A DNA stretch of 64,000 bases, taken from assembly GCA_014773175.1 (NCBI GenBank), contig VXCM01000496.1, positions 496,001 through 560,000 on the forward strand, read 5' to 3'. Source of the DNA: Lucifuga dentata (Eukaryota; Chordata; Actinopteri; Ophidiiformes; Bythitidae). Below, one piece after another: positions 13,201-27,100 of the stretch. Position 1 is the stretch's first letter. Every line of letters starts with the position of its first letter. Position numbers and translations under genes: made by a program. Below the pieces are notes generated by a model. The model made no database searches. It was not told the origin of the DNA and saw only the letters and a list, made by a program, of their open reading frames with translations.

Positions 13201-15764
13201 AAAGTTGGTCAATTTCCTCCATTAGTAAGAGTGGGTTAGGAGTTTTTATGTCTTTTCACCTTGGTCAAATACAGACAGACAAATTAAAGGACGAACCAAC
13301 ATTCAGCACATTAATAAAATGTGGGACCACTATGAGCCACCAAAACTGCTTCAATGATTCAATTAGCATTAGAAGAGATCATACTAGTCGCTGGAACTCT
13401 ACTGGAGGGATGGAACAACCTTCTTCTAAAAGAAAATCTCTCACTTGGTGTTTTGGTGATGATAGTGAAGAGCGCTGCTAAACATGTCACTCCAAAATCT
13501 CCCATAAGTGTTCATTTGGGTTGAGATCTGGGGACTGTGAAGGCCATAGCATATTACTTACATCACTTTCATACTCCTCAAACCATTCGGTGACCCCTCA
13601 AGTGCACTATGGCATGGGGGGCATTGTCATGAAGAGACCACGCCCAACAGGATAGAAATGTTCTGTCATTGGATAAAGGTGATGACTCAGAATAACCCTG
13701 CACTGATTTGCAGCGGTCTAATGGAAAAATGGATGCAAGCCATGCCAGCATAATGCCCTTCACAGCAGAACACAGCATATGTTTAGTTTTCCTTTCATTC
13801 ATCACTCCTCTGTAGTTGATAATTTGGTTTCAGCATTGATGTCAAGCCATGCTCATTTTCAGTACACACAATGATCAATCAGTAATTTGAAGACTAAATT
13901 TGCTATATATAATGTGTGGTGATCGAAGTACATGGAATTTACTGTTATGTTTTTTTTCACAACATAATCACAAAACTGCATTAATTTCATCGATACCCAA
14001 AAAAGATATCCTGGTCGTTGTGTTGAAAGGTACAATGAAACCTTAGTGCACCTGTATATTCTTGACTGGGATTCTGCAGCATGATTGGAACTGGAGATTT
14101 TTACAGAACAAATGTTACTTCTAGTCCAGAGCTGAGCTAAGAAGCCAAGACACTATTTTATCAGCAGGATAGCAGGGGGGAGAAACTTAAGAATACATTC
14201 CAAGGCCTTATAAGTTGGGACCTGTCAGGTAAGAAAACATTACATTAACGGTGCTGTCAGGAGCAGAGGGCTCTCTCAGGGAAATTCATTTATTTGAAAC
14301 ATGATTACGCATGGTGTAGAAATAACCAAGCATTCATGCCATTTGAGGCCTGCAGTCCCAAGCCACTTGAAGCTAGCTCACAGTAAAAACGGTTGGGAGC
14401 CAAATTAAAAGCCACTCAATTTTTTAGGAGTCTCCCGTCTGATTCTCCCTCTCAGCTAGACTTCACTTCCTGTCAGGAAGCTCCCCCCCACCTCCTCCAA
14501 TGCTACACACCCGTCGCCCCCTCACTGGCTGCATAGTTGGCTATGGTAGGGAGCCTGCAGAATTAAGTGCCGNCCCGTCGCCCCCTCACTGGCTGCATAG
14601 TTGGCTATGGTAGGGAGCCTGCAGAATTAAGTGCCGGTTGGTGTTGCTCTGTTTTCTCTGTGTCTCAGAGGAGAGTACCTTTTCAAAGAATATACACTGT
14701 GATATTATCCTCAGGACGGCAGGGGAATGACAGAGCAATGGTGGGAACAGAGAGCCGCGTGGCATGGCTGTAAAGGAGCAGTGGAGGAGAGCACAGGGCG
14801 AACAGAAACAGGGAGGGTGAAAAAATGCTTTGATTTGCACTGATCTTGAACCTTGTGTGTCTGTTTAGCTGCATAGTGGGGCTCTGAATCTGACTGCGAG
14901 GAAAGTGATGGGGAATGTATTTTTGTCCCCAGGTTCATCACATTCCACGCCACTTTTGCCTTTCTTCAGCTCCCCAAGTGGTTCATACAACATGCTCTGC
15001 TCCATATCAATCAAAGCCTCGCTTAAGGCAGGAAAAAGATAAATATCTAATCAGAGTTACAAACACTAATATAACAATTCTTATAATCTTTAAAATAAGT
15101 ACATAAAAATGCAATTTCTGAATATGTAAGTTATCAAAAACAGACAGACTAAAATAACAACTGGGTGTATGTTTCACTGCAAAAAGAGAATGTGAATGCT
15201 GGTTGTTTTTTCTTATTTTCGGGACCACGAAGAAAGCCCTTGGCTCCCTGGTTGCTCAGATGATGCTATTGATCGTGCGGGACATGATGACCACGCACTC
15301 ACGACCTGTTCCCTGACTGCAGGGGGTTAAACTTCATGCCTCAACCGCTCTCTCGTTCTAACCTGGAGGTCAGAGGGTTAAGGGTCAGGAGAAGCCAAGT
15401 GTTTGGGGGAAGTCAATGTCTTTCTTCCCACCGAGTGGGGAAAGAGGTGCCCATCTGTTAAACAGGTTAACATTGGTCAGACTGACTGGGAACATATGAT
15501 AATGTGCAGTCACTGGATTAGTGGTTTAACATTGATGTTATTGAATTACTATTAAAGGATTATCTGTATCAGTGGTCCCTAAAAAAAAATTAATTATTTT
15601 AGCTGAATGAAAAAAGAGGTCCATGAGTAAGCCTAACCTCAATAAACTTCAATAGAGTGATAATTTTTTAACAATTTAATAAGTTCATAATTCTTTACTA
15701 ATAGCAATTCATAATGTAGACAAATTATGGATATGAAATACACTTTATGTATAATCATATTACT

Positions 15765-15831
<67 letters not shown>

Positions 15832-18085
15832 ACACAGTATATTCATTACACTTAAAACATATCAGCCTGCAGATTTAATAATTGCAGTGTCTGTAAAACT
15901 CTTCATTTTTCTGCCTTTAACCTGGTTTCTTATGTGTGTTAAAAAGGTGGTTAGTGTGATATTTGTTTGTTTACTGTATTTTGAGGAAAAGCAGCATTTC
16001 CTATCTCATCTTGACCACAATGTAACCAGTCCCCCCATCCCCATCCCTATGCCTCCTTCCACTCTATGTACAGGATGCATTTCTGATAAATGGAAGAAGG
16101 AGGGGCTGGACAATAATGGCTGATCTACAGGACACAAATGCAGCTACTGAGGAGATTTATGGGTCTCTGTTCATCGCTGACTGTCCAGTATCCGATGAAA
16201 TGATTTCTCAAAGCTCTGACCGGCACAAAGCATAAGGGAAACCTCTTTCTCTTGTCTCAGTGTATTATTTATTAATCTGATGTTTTGGGTGGAAGCCCCT
16301 TCAAGAAGTGTATGCAGGAAACAACACAGTGGCCATAAATATGACAAAGATGGCAGAAAAATGTGAGAGAGAGGGAGTGAAACTGTCGAGGGGAATGAGA
16401 GGCATTGATTTAAGTGCAGAGTGGCTCTTTATGCAAGACCACAATGACATGGTTACAGTAGAGAACTTTAAAATTATATTCATATAATATGTGTCTTTGA
16501 ATACATCGTCACATTCAATAACATACAAATATTAGGATGTTTTAATATTCACCTTACAGAAATCACTTCTCTCTTTAAGCTCCGCAACTTAATCTTAACA
16601 AGCCAAAGAACAGAGAAAGATATTACTGCTCAACTTCCTTCAACGTCTACCATGAGTCTTTTACAGCAAGAGAAATGCAAATATGACTCTTGATGTGTGT
16701 TTAAGTTATTTTTTATATCAACATAATTTTGACTGGCAACATTGACTAGATTCTAGACTACAACTTTGACAAAAATACTATGTGCAAGTAAGAAGCAGTT
16801 CTTTTTACTAATTCAAATGGTATTCTATAACAGCTACAATATGATCATTAATCCTCACTATGTATATGCAGTAGTCCATGAGGATCAATATAACAGCTGA
16901 GAACAAGGCGACATGCCACCCCAACAGTTAATGTCTGATCAAAATGGCCCTTTAATTGGGAGCACTGTGGTAGTTGTTTAGAAATGGGGCACTATCAAAC
17001 AGCGGTTTACAATCCCCTCCTCAATGCCAAGCTGATGTGGCCGCCAATGCAACTTTCATAGGATCCCTGATTAAAAACTCCTCTGCAGTCCCTAGTCTCC
17101 TGACCCTTAACCCTGGCTCCACTCCATCTCAAAGCACGGGAAATTAATTAAAATTTCACAGAGATGGTATCACATCGCATCTCCAATGAAAGCGTGAAGG
17201 TGGAGGGGGAGAAAAATCAATCAAAACCATCTCGATCTATTCCCTCCAGAGGCTGGCTTGAAGGCAGGAAGGAGTCACATGATGACTGCTAAGGCACTTC
17301 CTGTGAGAAAACTGAGCATTTCCTGTGCCAGAGGGCCCAACAAACTTTGCTAAATAATGTCATCAATCATGGCACTGGCTCACTCTCACTGCCCCACAAG
17401 GAGAACAAATGCACAAATAATTATACATTGTAATTTTGCCCAGAGGAAAGTCTGTCCCTGTTTTGCCGGTTTCCCCAAGTGAAATGCAGCATATCTCACC
17501 CTCCACCCCCACCCCCCCACACAACAATAAAATTACATTTGCATTAGCTGTGAGAGAATTTGGTTGGATGATTTATTGAAGCAATCAACACTGTGCTGGC
17601 CAATCTCTGGTCTTCTCAATGAAAGCAAGAGAGGTTTTTTTGTGTGTGAGGCCAGTGACTGTGTGTGCGTGTGTGGCGGGGGGAGAGGTGGAGGGTGGGA
17701 TGGCTTGCAGTTCAAGAGAAAGGAAGAAATAGCTTGGGCTGGGGACCAAAGGGGGAAGCGAGGCATGAGCTGTGCAGCGGGGCAATCACCAAGATTCTGC
17801 CTTTGATTAGATTAGCATTAAACAACACCCTGACAGATATGACAAATAGGTGCATTAGAGCCTGTCATTCTTCTCTCTTTGGTTTTCTATCTAGCCTTCA
17901 CTCCTGCTATTCCTTCATCTCTGGATGTTTGGGCTCAGATTCCCTCTGTGCGTCCCACTAGCCCAAATCTATGCATGGTCGCTGACATCCAAACGGATGT
18001 GCAATCTGGCTGTATTACCTTTTTAGAGAAGAAGTGAAGTGAATAATGGGAAGCAAATAGGGTGTAAGGGTTAAAGAGGGGAGAA

Positions 18086-18129
<44 letters not shown>

Positions 18130-20286
18130 CAGATGACAGGCACTATTCCTTTTAAAAATAAAGCTGATAAAAAAAGGCTGGTGCAGTAGTGAGAGACGTG
18201 CCATTAATCAGATGTGTTTTTATAATAGAAAGCTTTTGTTTTTTCATGAGGTGCTTAGAATGGTAAAGGCCAGAGAGGAGTTATTATCTGTTGTCCTTGT
18301 CATTGGGTGTGTATGAGTGCACTTGTTTGTGTATGCTATAAAAAAGACTATATTGCATAAAAACACTTTACAATGTTCTGTGTATGTTTGATACACACAC
18401 AACAAGTAAATAAATAGCATACTCTAGTTTTCTGTTTCTTTATGCCAAACAGCCATCCAGTAGTGATCTATTGACATTCCTGATCATTGATCTACCCACG
18501 CCTGCCTATGATCCCCGAATTAGTATTCATGAATACCGCGTCAGCTAAATAAACTTGGCAACAAAACACCCACAAGACAACAGAGAAGAGAGGGATAATC
18601 AATGCAAAGCACCATCAAATCTACATTATCCCTCCTCATCAGTTTGGCCCAGGGCACAAAAGCTGGGACTTGGGTCAAAGGTGACACGGCCAGATCGGCC
18701 ACCCTTGACCCACAAACCAATATTTGCAGCCAAAGACACCTTCTCTGTGGTTTTCTGAGGGATGAGTGAAGAGTAACTGAAGAGTGAGCATAGAAATGGT
18801 CCAAAGGTAGACAAAGTAATGTGGAGGGAAGATAAGGCACAGGAAGGCTCACTGTCCACTCACATCTCTGGATTTACTGCACTCAAGGTGAGCCCGATAA
18901 ATCAGATCAGTGGAAAAGCAGAGGGCAGGGATAAAAGGAGATAAAGATGCCAGACTTGCCTGTGAACACAGAAGCATGACCAACTCCACCACTGAGCTGC
19001 TGGATTTCATACACACCAGGCCTGGAGAAATGCAGGCAGAGGGAGGGACATGATGATTAGGTCAAAAAAAAAAAAATCAGAGCACATTAAACAATAAATG
19101 CATCATTATTTTTAGTTGATTTTGATTTAGAAAATCATCCCACTTCAATATAGCTGAAAGGCACTTGGGTTCACATGGAAACACACACACACACACACAG
19201 AAATATACCTAACCTTGTGCCATCTGCAAGGGAACAGATAGTATTGATGGGTCTAATGAGTCAACATGATGTTACTGTAAAGTAATACATATTTAGACCT
19301 TGTATTACAGGCCCGCCTTGGCCAGCATATGTCCCATTGATCTCTAATGGCGAGCTCTGGGATTTTAGAGGGCAGGAGGCCATTAGGGTGTCCAGAGTGT
19401 GCTGCAGATGCACAGACGGAAACAAGGGATAGTAGCCTTTGGTCTTTGAGTTGCTCTTCATATGACATGGAGACACATGTACTATCACACATGCACACAA
19501 ATATACATCCATGCACAGATGTGCACAGACACACAAACACACGCACACACACAAGCATCTCCCCAGCCTTCTCTTCAGGCCCCCCCCTGCAGCTATCAAT
19601 CAACTTTCCATTTTGTTTGGTGGCAGCAGACATCCCAAACACTGCTATTAGTGGCCTGGCCTCTGACCTGCCCCCTAGAAACCTGAAGCACAACTACTAG
19701 CCCTCAGCTCAACACACACTCATCACAGCCTGAAGATGTTATTGTATTTAAATGAGGACATTGCTTATAAAATACACCATCCCTAAGGGTTGTACATGAG
19801 GACAGACTGAAACTTGGCATGATGTTAGGGTGACATTTAAAGACACAAACTAAAAAGATCGTATCGTAAGACAGTGGGGAGTGGTATGGTACTCACTGGT
19901 GCCCTCAATAAGGAGCTCTTGTCCATGGCTGCCCAACAGGGTCCGAGACAGAAATGGGGCAAAGTCCACAAAGATTTCTCTCAGCAGAGGAGCCGCCTTC
20001 TCCAGAGCATGTTCCAGACGCTCTGAGATACTGGAGATGTGAGGACATAGCCCAAAGAGCACAAAAAAAAAAAAAAAAAAAANAAAAAAAAAAAAAAAAA
20101 AAACACATTATGGTTAGTGAGCACCATTGAATTGACACAAACACAAAAATAAATGTAGGGAATGCTTTATTTCACAATGTACATCAGTAAAATATATATA
20201 TATACACAAAAAGGGAAAGAAATAGAATTTGAACAATGTAACAATCATTGGATGTGCATACATAGCTGATTGTATGTATGTGTGAC

Positions 20287-20317
<31 letters not shown>

Positions 20318-20352
20318 GAATCACCTCATGTTNGATTGTATGTATGTGTGAC

Positions 20353-20383
<31 letters not shown>

Positions 20384-20536
20384 GAATCACCTCATGTTGG
20401 GGGCTGTGTGCTGGGTCACAGGGGAGAGTGGAGGGACAGATGGCAGGCTAGTGCTGGCTGGAACCTGGCTGCCTGCTGCAGGGAGAAACCAAAGATCTCC
20501 ATTATTAGTCTGGATGTTGGACAAGAATAGGACACT

Positions 20537-20568
<32 letters not shown>

Positions 20569-23500
20569 CAAGCAGACACACGGACACATACACAGCAATA
20601 CATTATACAGCAAGGTCAGTATCATAAAGCTGTGCACAAATATACTTTTTTGAAATAATACATCTCCAATCAAATGTATAGAAGCAGGAGATTTATGGTG
20701 TAATAGGGCAAACGGGCTACTAGTATAATTTTATCTGTCAGATAGTGGATGATGTACTCTTGGCACAATATGTCTTCCCTAACACCTTATAATTCAGAGG
20801 TTTCTATGATAGAAACCTACCCTAAAAACTGTAGCATTTTCTTGGCAGCTATAATTGGACTTCGGGCAATTAAATCATTTTTGAGTTTCAAAATAGTTCA
20901 TATCAACCCAAATGTACTGTACACCAATAAATCATTTGGAATAATTAAACACTGTTCTCAGCATTGCACCTGTGTTGGAATGTAGTATGTATGCTATGTT
21001 TTAAACTGTTTTTTTCTCATTAAGTCATTACATCCCAACCCCTCTGGGCCATGTGTGTGACTGTTTCATTATACACCTAAAAGGTGCTTTATGGCTTCAT
21101 TCTGGACACAGAGAAACACAAGGTACAAAGTCTGTGTTTGACTGATCTGCCAGTAAATTCACTTCTCTGTGGCTCATAAATAAGGTAATGCCCAGCTGAA
21201 TATGGAGTGGGGGGATTCCTCTGGTGTTTCAGCAGGCTTGTTTTTCCAACCAGGACAGTCTCTGAGCAAGGATAACTCTTCAGGAATGACAGACAATGTA
21301 ATGTAGGCTGGAATGTGTGTGCATGTATGTGTGTGTGCGTGTATGTGCATGTAAGCTGTTAAGCAGCGCCATGTGGGCCTGCTGAGAGTATCCCTCTAGA
21401 GCTGAAGTAGCGCCTTCAAACAAAGAGGAGTAAATGAACATCTCCATTAGTCCTCCCACTGCCCCACTAAAACGTGTGCACGCGCACACACACACACACA
21501 CATATACATTTACTCAACACTTAACTCACTGAAATGAAGCAAATATGTATGTGGCTTTAACAGTAATGATTATTCATTGCACATACAACACACACATGCA
21601 GGCAGGTATCTCCTCAACCTGATTCTTCTAAAACATACAGTATCCTCACTCTTAAATAACTTTCTCTCCTTTCTTAAACAAACACAGGCTCCTCAATGAA
21701 ACATTACACATTCATATACACAAAGGTGAAAAGAAAAATGTTGTTCTTCTGATCATTATTTACACACTGTCACTACTCAATCAGTGAAAATAAGAGACTC
21801 ATTGTGCTGGATATTCAACGTAAATGTCTTTATAAATTTGCAAAGAAAAACAGCAACGACTCGACTTTTATTTATCTATCTTAAGACAATCATAAGCCAG
21901 GAAATTTCTAATGCACAATGTATACAGTATAAAATTTAATACTGGACAGTATCAGTGATGCCATTTCCAGTGACTCATTGTAACTCTAATGTTTCTATGC
22001 TCATCTGGCTTACGCTGTATGAACATAGCATTCCTATTGTGTCAGACACACAAAGGAACACAGCCTTTAAATACTGACTTTTTCTTTGCAGACTCATCCA
22101 GGCTAGAAGTGAGCTGCCCTTAAACAAACAGCCCTTCCATTATGTAGATGATCATGCGTCTGTGCTCACCAGCTGTAGAGTCTGCAGAGGCGCTCTGAGA
22201 GGCGTCTGCAGCAGACACCACGGCAACACTGTTGATAGGTGTCCCACCAGACACAGAGGCAGCAGTGGCTGCTGGGATGGGAGCAGAGGATGAAGATGGG
22301 ACTGGAGATGGTGTCATGCCCGTTTTCTTGGACCCAACGACAACGCTTCTGTGGAGAGATGAGACAATTATTCACTTAAATTGTCAGCTTGACAGTACTG
22401 TATTGTATGAAGTAATGTACTGTATGAAGATGCTGATGGTGCCAGTTCACAGCAAGCCCCATAAGACTTCCATGTATACAGGATGACTGGAACAACACTA
22501 ACTCCATCATCAATCTAACAGGACTGGAAGAGTAATTCGGGTGCGACTTTCCTGACACAGAATATTTTGGAATTGCCGCATCGATCTTCCCACTGATGTA
22601 ACAGTCTTTCATCTGGGCTGCTATTATTTTGCAATACCATATGTATTACTAATAAGAGAAAATATGGATTTGTGGGAAAAGATATCTAATTTTGTGTTAC
22701 TGACATGCAGTCTTTGGTTTAATTGAGATGAAAGCATGTTTGTGCTGATATGACTTTTGAGAAAACTTGTCATACTGTGCTAACTACAGGTTGTCTATAC
22801 CAAAGCGTCTCAAGTTTTCAATTTGCATTTACTGTTACCTGCCATGCACAATTAAAGCAGATATTTTAGTACAAAAGACAAATTAATTTTACATTTTACA
22901 ATTATACTATACAGAATACAAAACAATCGTAACATCTTATACTTAAATGAAGCTTTCTAAAATGGTAGCTTAAGCTTATGTCAACTTTATATTCACTGCC
23001 AAAATTAGCCATTTGTCATGACAGAAAAAATATTCATAAATTGAGTATAAATTGTTGATGAAATAATTCATTCATCTATCCATCCATCCATCCTTGCTTA
23101 TCCTGTGCAGCTCTGAGTAACGTCACTACAAAAACAACTTTCAAAGCCCATTATAAGTCATTAGAAAATCATTGAGAGGTAGATTCAATTTTTATACACA
23201 CATTTATCAATGTAACAACAATGCTGTGTACAGTAAAAGGAAAAGTTTCACATAGTGATGCATAGAAGTCAGTGGAGTTCAATTCTCCAGTAGAAGGATG
23301 GGAGGAGAGCAGCATGTAGATAAACTGTCAGTTTGGACCAGGGCTCTGACAGACCACTGGCCATATCAAAGAGAGCCTGGTCCTGCTTATCAGTGCTGAC
23401 ACAGGGAAAGCAGGCTCTAATCACTGGCTACTGCTCCCTCTCAGAAACACAAACCAATTCATGCTTCAAAGATATGCAAGCTTACATCAACTGCACATCA

Positions 23501-24103
23501 TGCACTGTCACAAATTAAAGCACAAGTATATAGATGTACAGTAAGTAGTAAACTGTACATTCCTGCATGTTGTCACAATCTTCATGCATGGTGTCAAACT
23601 CACATACAGAGACTTGTTTCGGTTGATTTTGGGCAGTTGATCCAATCTAGTAATATTTACTGTAGTTAATGCTGTTGACACTGTCTCTATTGACTTTTGC
23701 ATAATCTATGATTTGGGAATAATTTAGAGGAAGAAAGATCCCAACAGCTCAACAGTGGCAGTTGAAATACACACATTGTCCAGGTTTTACAGAAATACCA
23801 CTGTAAAACTTGAACATAAGCCAATTTTTGTGTTTATCCAGATGGTTACATATAAACAGAAATAGTGATAGAGCAGAATGAAATCAGTATAAGTAGAGGA
23901 AAGTTACAGATAAATGTATCTGGTAAGTTTTTTTTTTCTGTTCAGATAGCAAGTGGACTGGATGGTGGTATCAGGCAGCAAGGGCAGTGCTGACATGAAG
24001 CACCCCAGGTGTCAACAGCAGGGGAGAGAGACAGAGGCCTCCTGGTGTGCAGGAGGCTGGAAGTATGTGTCTTTCTGTCAGGTCCGTCTGTGTGAGAGAG
24101 ACG

Positions 24104-24140
<37 letters not shown>

Positions 24141-27100
24141 CAATTATGTGAATACATGCATGCGTGTACAAATAAATACACGAGTGTACAAGTGTGTATG
24201 AGTGTGCCAGTGAACATATCTATGCCTGTGTTCAGCCTTCCATCTGTTCCCCAGCAAAGGACCAGTGAATTATTCAGCAGGTCATTAGCCACACTTATCA
24301 TGAGTGGGCCACCCCAGTCAATTAATCAGTTGTCAGCAGCCCCACTCACCCCACAAACAGGAGCCCAGGGCAGTGTGTATGCATGCTGGGCTGAGGCTGA
24401 ATTATTTAGAGGTTTTAACCTGTAACAAATAAATACAGTAAACACTGATTCCGATAATCTCTGCTATTTCAGGTAAAACGAGTGTAAAAATAAGTACGAA
24501 AGTGCCAGCGGTAAAGGGTATGGGAATGTGTGAAAATGTATCGTTCTTTGTAGAACATTAACCTGATAGTCTATCTATGTGTGGAAGAAAGCAGCGTGTA
24601 CTCCACCAGGGCTTTGATATCCACTTTACCCTCACTTCATGTAACACTGTGCATGTGAATTTGAAGAATGTTATTCATTTACCATAAAAACATACACACT
24701 ACTTTCAAATCAACTCCTATAAAATCCACAGCATCTGATGCTCTGTGATTGGATGATGGTTAGCGTGGGAGAGGAATTACCTTGATGACATCACTGATTT
24801 ATGAGTGGAGCTACTGGGACCTGAGGCCCTATGAAATCTGAAAACAGCAGAATCTCGGTGTCTTTATGTGTTTGTGCATCATACCAGGGTGATTTGTGTA
24901 TACATACATGGTGTGTATATCCATCAGAGCTGCAGCACAGGGTTACTTGGATTAAATATGAAAATCAGGCAATAAATGGGAAACATTCGACCCTGATACC
25001 AAATAAGTTAGTTGTCCAATAAAATCTGCTATTTGTCTGGTTGTAACTTTAATATTAATAGTAAAGTTAATATTATTGTTATATTAATATTTAATTATAC
25101 ATAAAAATGCCTGATTTCTACAGTCAACAGCAGTTGACTGTACTATACTGACAACACTAGAAGAGCACTCACAACTAGAAGAGCCTAGACAAAATTTTTC
25201 ATGTTCTCATAGTATACTAGGTCCAAAGCTAACAAAACCACTATAAAAATAATAATGTTAGAATGTAATTGCTTCATTAAGGAATAGCAGTTTTTTTTAT
25301 CTATCTCGATCTTGACCAAAATAGCACCTATTTGATTGCCTATCATGAGAATTAATATGCCTGATTTTTCCACTGAGAGTGGTTATTGGTTGATTAATTA
25401 TGAGCCTATCACAGAATGTTAGGAGACATTTTTTTAAATCCCTGGATCTTTGAACTGCCACAATCCCTTCATTTTATTGACTCAGAAGAGGCTTCTAAAA
25501 AACAGCTTAAGACATTCTTATTCAGTCGGGTATTTGGGTAATTCCTTATTTGTTTTTTGTGTCTAATCTTGTGTTGGAGCTTGTGTTGTTTTCGACCTGT
25601 TTACATTGTTGTTTTGCTTTTATTTGGTACTCTTTGTGTAAAGAACTTTGTGACCTTTGTCTGTGAAAGGTGCTCTATAAATAAATTTTACTTTCTTACT
25701 TATTTACTTTTCTGGATCTGGATCTTCACCAAAACTTAATAGGTTCTTCTCCAGACCATGCCCCACCTTTCCAACAAGTTTTGGCAAAATCAGTACTTCC
25801 TACTAACTAAGACAGATGTGAATGAAAACATGACCTTAGTGGAAGTAACAAAGTTACAAAAGAGCCAATTAGTTTTGCCGTTGTTTTTAGGATCACAGTG
25901 TATCACAGCGCAGGTAGGGATCTCCACTTGTCTCCACTGAGCTGAATTCTTCATTCTTGTAAACTTCCCTTTCGCAGTTGTATTGTGGAAATTCCAAAGG
26001 AAGGCAAATTGCCCTCACTCAATAAGTTGTCTTTGTGTCTGACATGCTTACCCTTTTTCTAAGCAATACATTAACAATACTTCACCATCCAACGCAACTC
26101 ATCTGTACATCAAGTCTCACATGCATGCAGAGTCTGTTACCAGGAATGCAAACAACTGCACCATGTATATCTCAATGTCTAACACTTACATATTCTTCTG
26201 AACCATGCAGTCTAAATCACTGGCTTGTACAATGACACTGTTTAGTTCTGGTTAGTGTCAGCAAATATTTGCAGACTGGCTGTCATAACAGGGGCATGGC
26301 TGAGAAATGGATGGGAGAGATCTAGCAGGTCTCCGCTAGTAAATAAATCAGCTGGGATACTTCACCCCCGACCCATCCCAGGTTTTATCTGGGAGATCCC
26401 TGCTTTTTCCATGCATTGGTCTCGTAAATCCAGCTCCTGGCAGGCACAAAGTTGCCATGTTTTGGCAGGAGATGTCAGTGTAAAATGTCAATCCTGGCTT
26501 GTACTGGTGTCACTGGGAGACATACTGGTTAGTGGGAGATGCTGAACAGTGATATACTAACAGTCACTGCAACAAAATAATAATAAATACAGCCAGAAAA
26601 CATCTGGTATTGTAGTTGGAATGGGTGAAGAAAGGGCGATAACAGGCTGATAAAGAGTGATAAACTCTGGTGGGGTAGTATTTTCTATCAAAACATCCTG
26701 GCACCTAAGCACTGGTACATGGAGTTCAGGGAACAGGGGAATACAGGTAGAAAAAACCTCCATGTATTTGTTCATTTGTGAATCTTCCGCATGGCCTTCA
26801 TCTCTTCTTAAAAGGAGCTGTATGGCCTGCATGAAGGGGCTCCCACATACAGCAAGCGAGCTGTTAGTCTATGTTCTCCAGCAGTCCTGACGTCCTCTCT
26901 TCCTACTGAGTGTGCTCAGCGGACAGGAGCCAGTCTAATCCCTCTGATATGAGGAGCGCCCTGAGACCTGACAAAGCATTCCTCAGATAAAAACGCACGA
27001 TCACAGAGATGCCTCGGAATTCCCACAGTTGGGGGTAGACGTGCTGACCATGGGTGCATGTGTGTTTGGGGGTGAGACAGACAGAAGGGAGTTAAAAGAA

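Larger units (their letters stand above)
8926..18959 (-). other. lrba: lrba intron w32-w33 (10.0 kb)
   Basis: The largest complete intron here. It starts with a GC donor at its high-coordinate end. Contents: a LINE/SINE-tail-like repeat (about 11041-11458), a decayed Tc1-like transposase (about 13290-13810), an assembly duplication (14510-14636), a TAGA microsatellite (15764-15831) and a GA microsatellite (18090-18126). The rest shows no coding signal. Confidence 0.85.

Noticed and set aside
14510..14636. True tandem duplication
   Set aside because: Exact identity with one N between copies fits unmerged contig ends better.
20270..20530. Frames made of Arg-Glu repeats
   Set aside because: Translation of a GA microsatellite, not protein.
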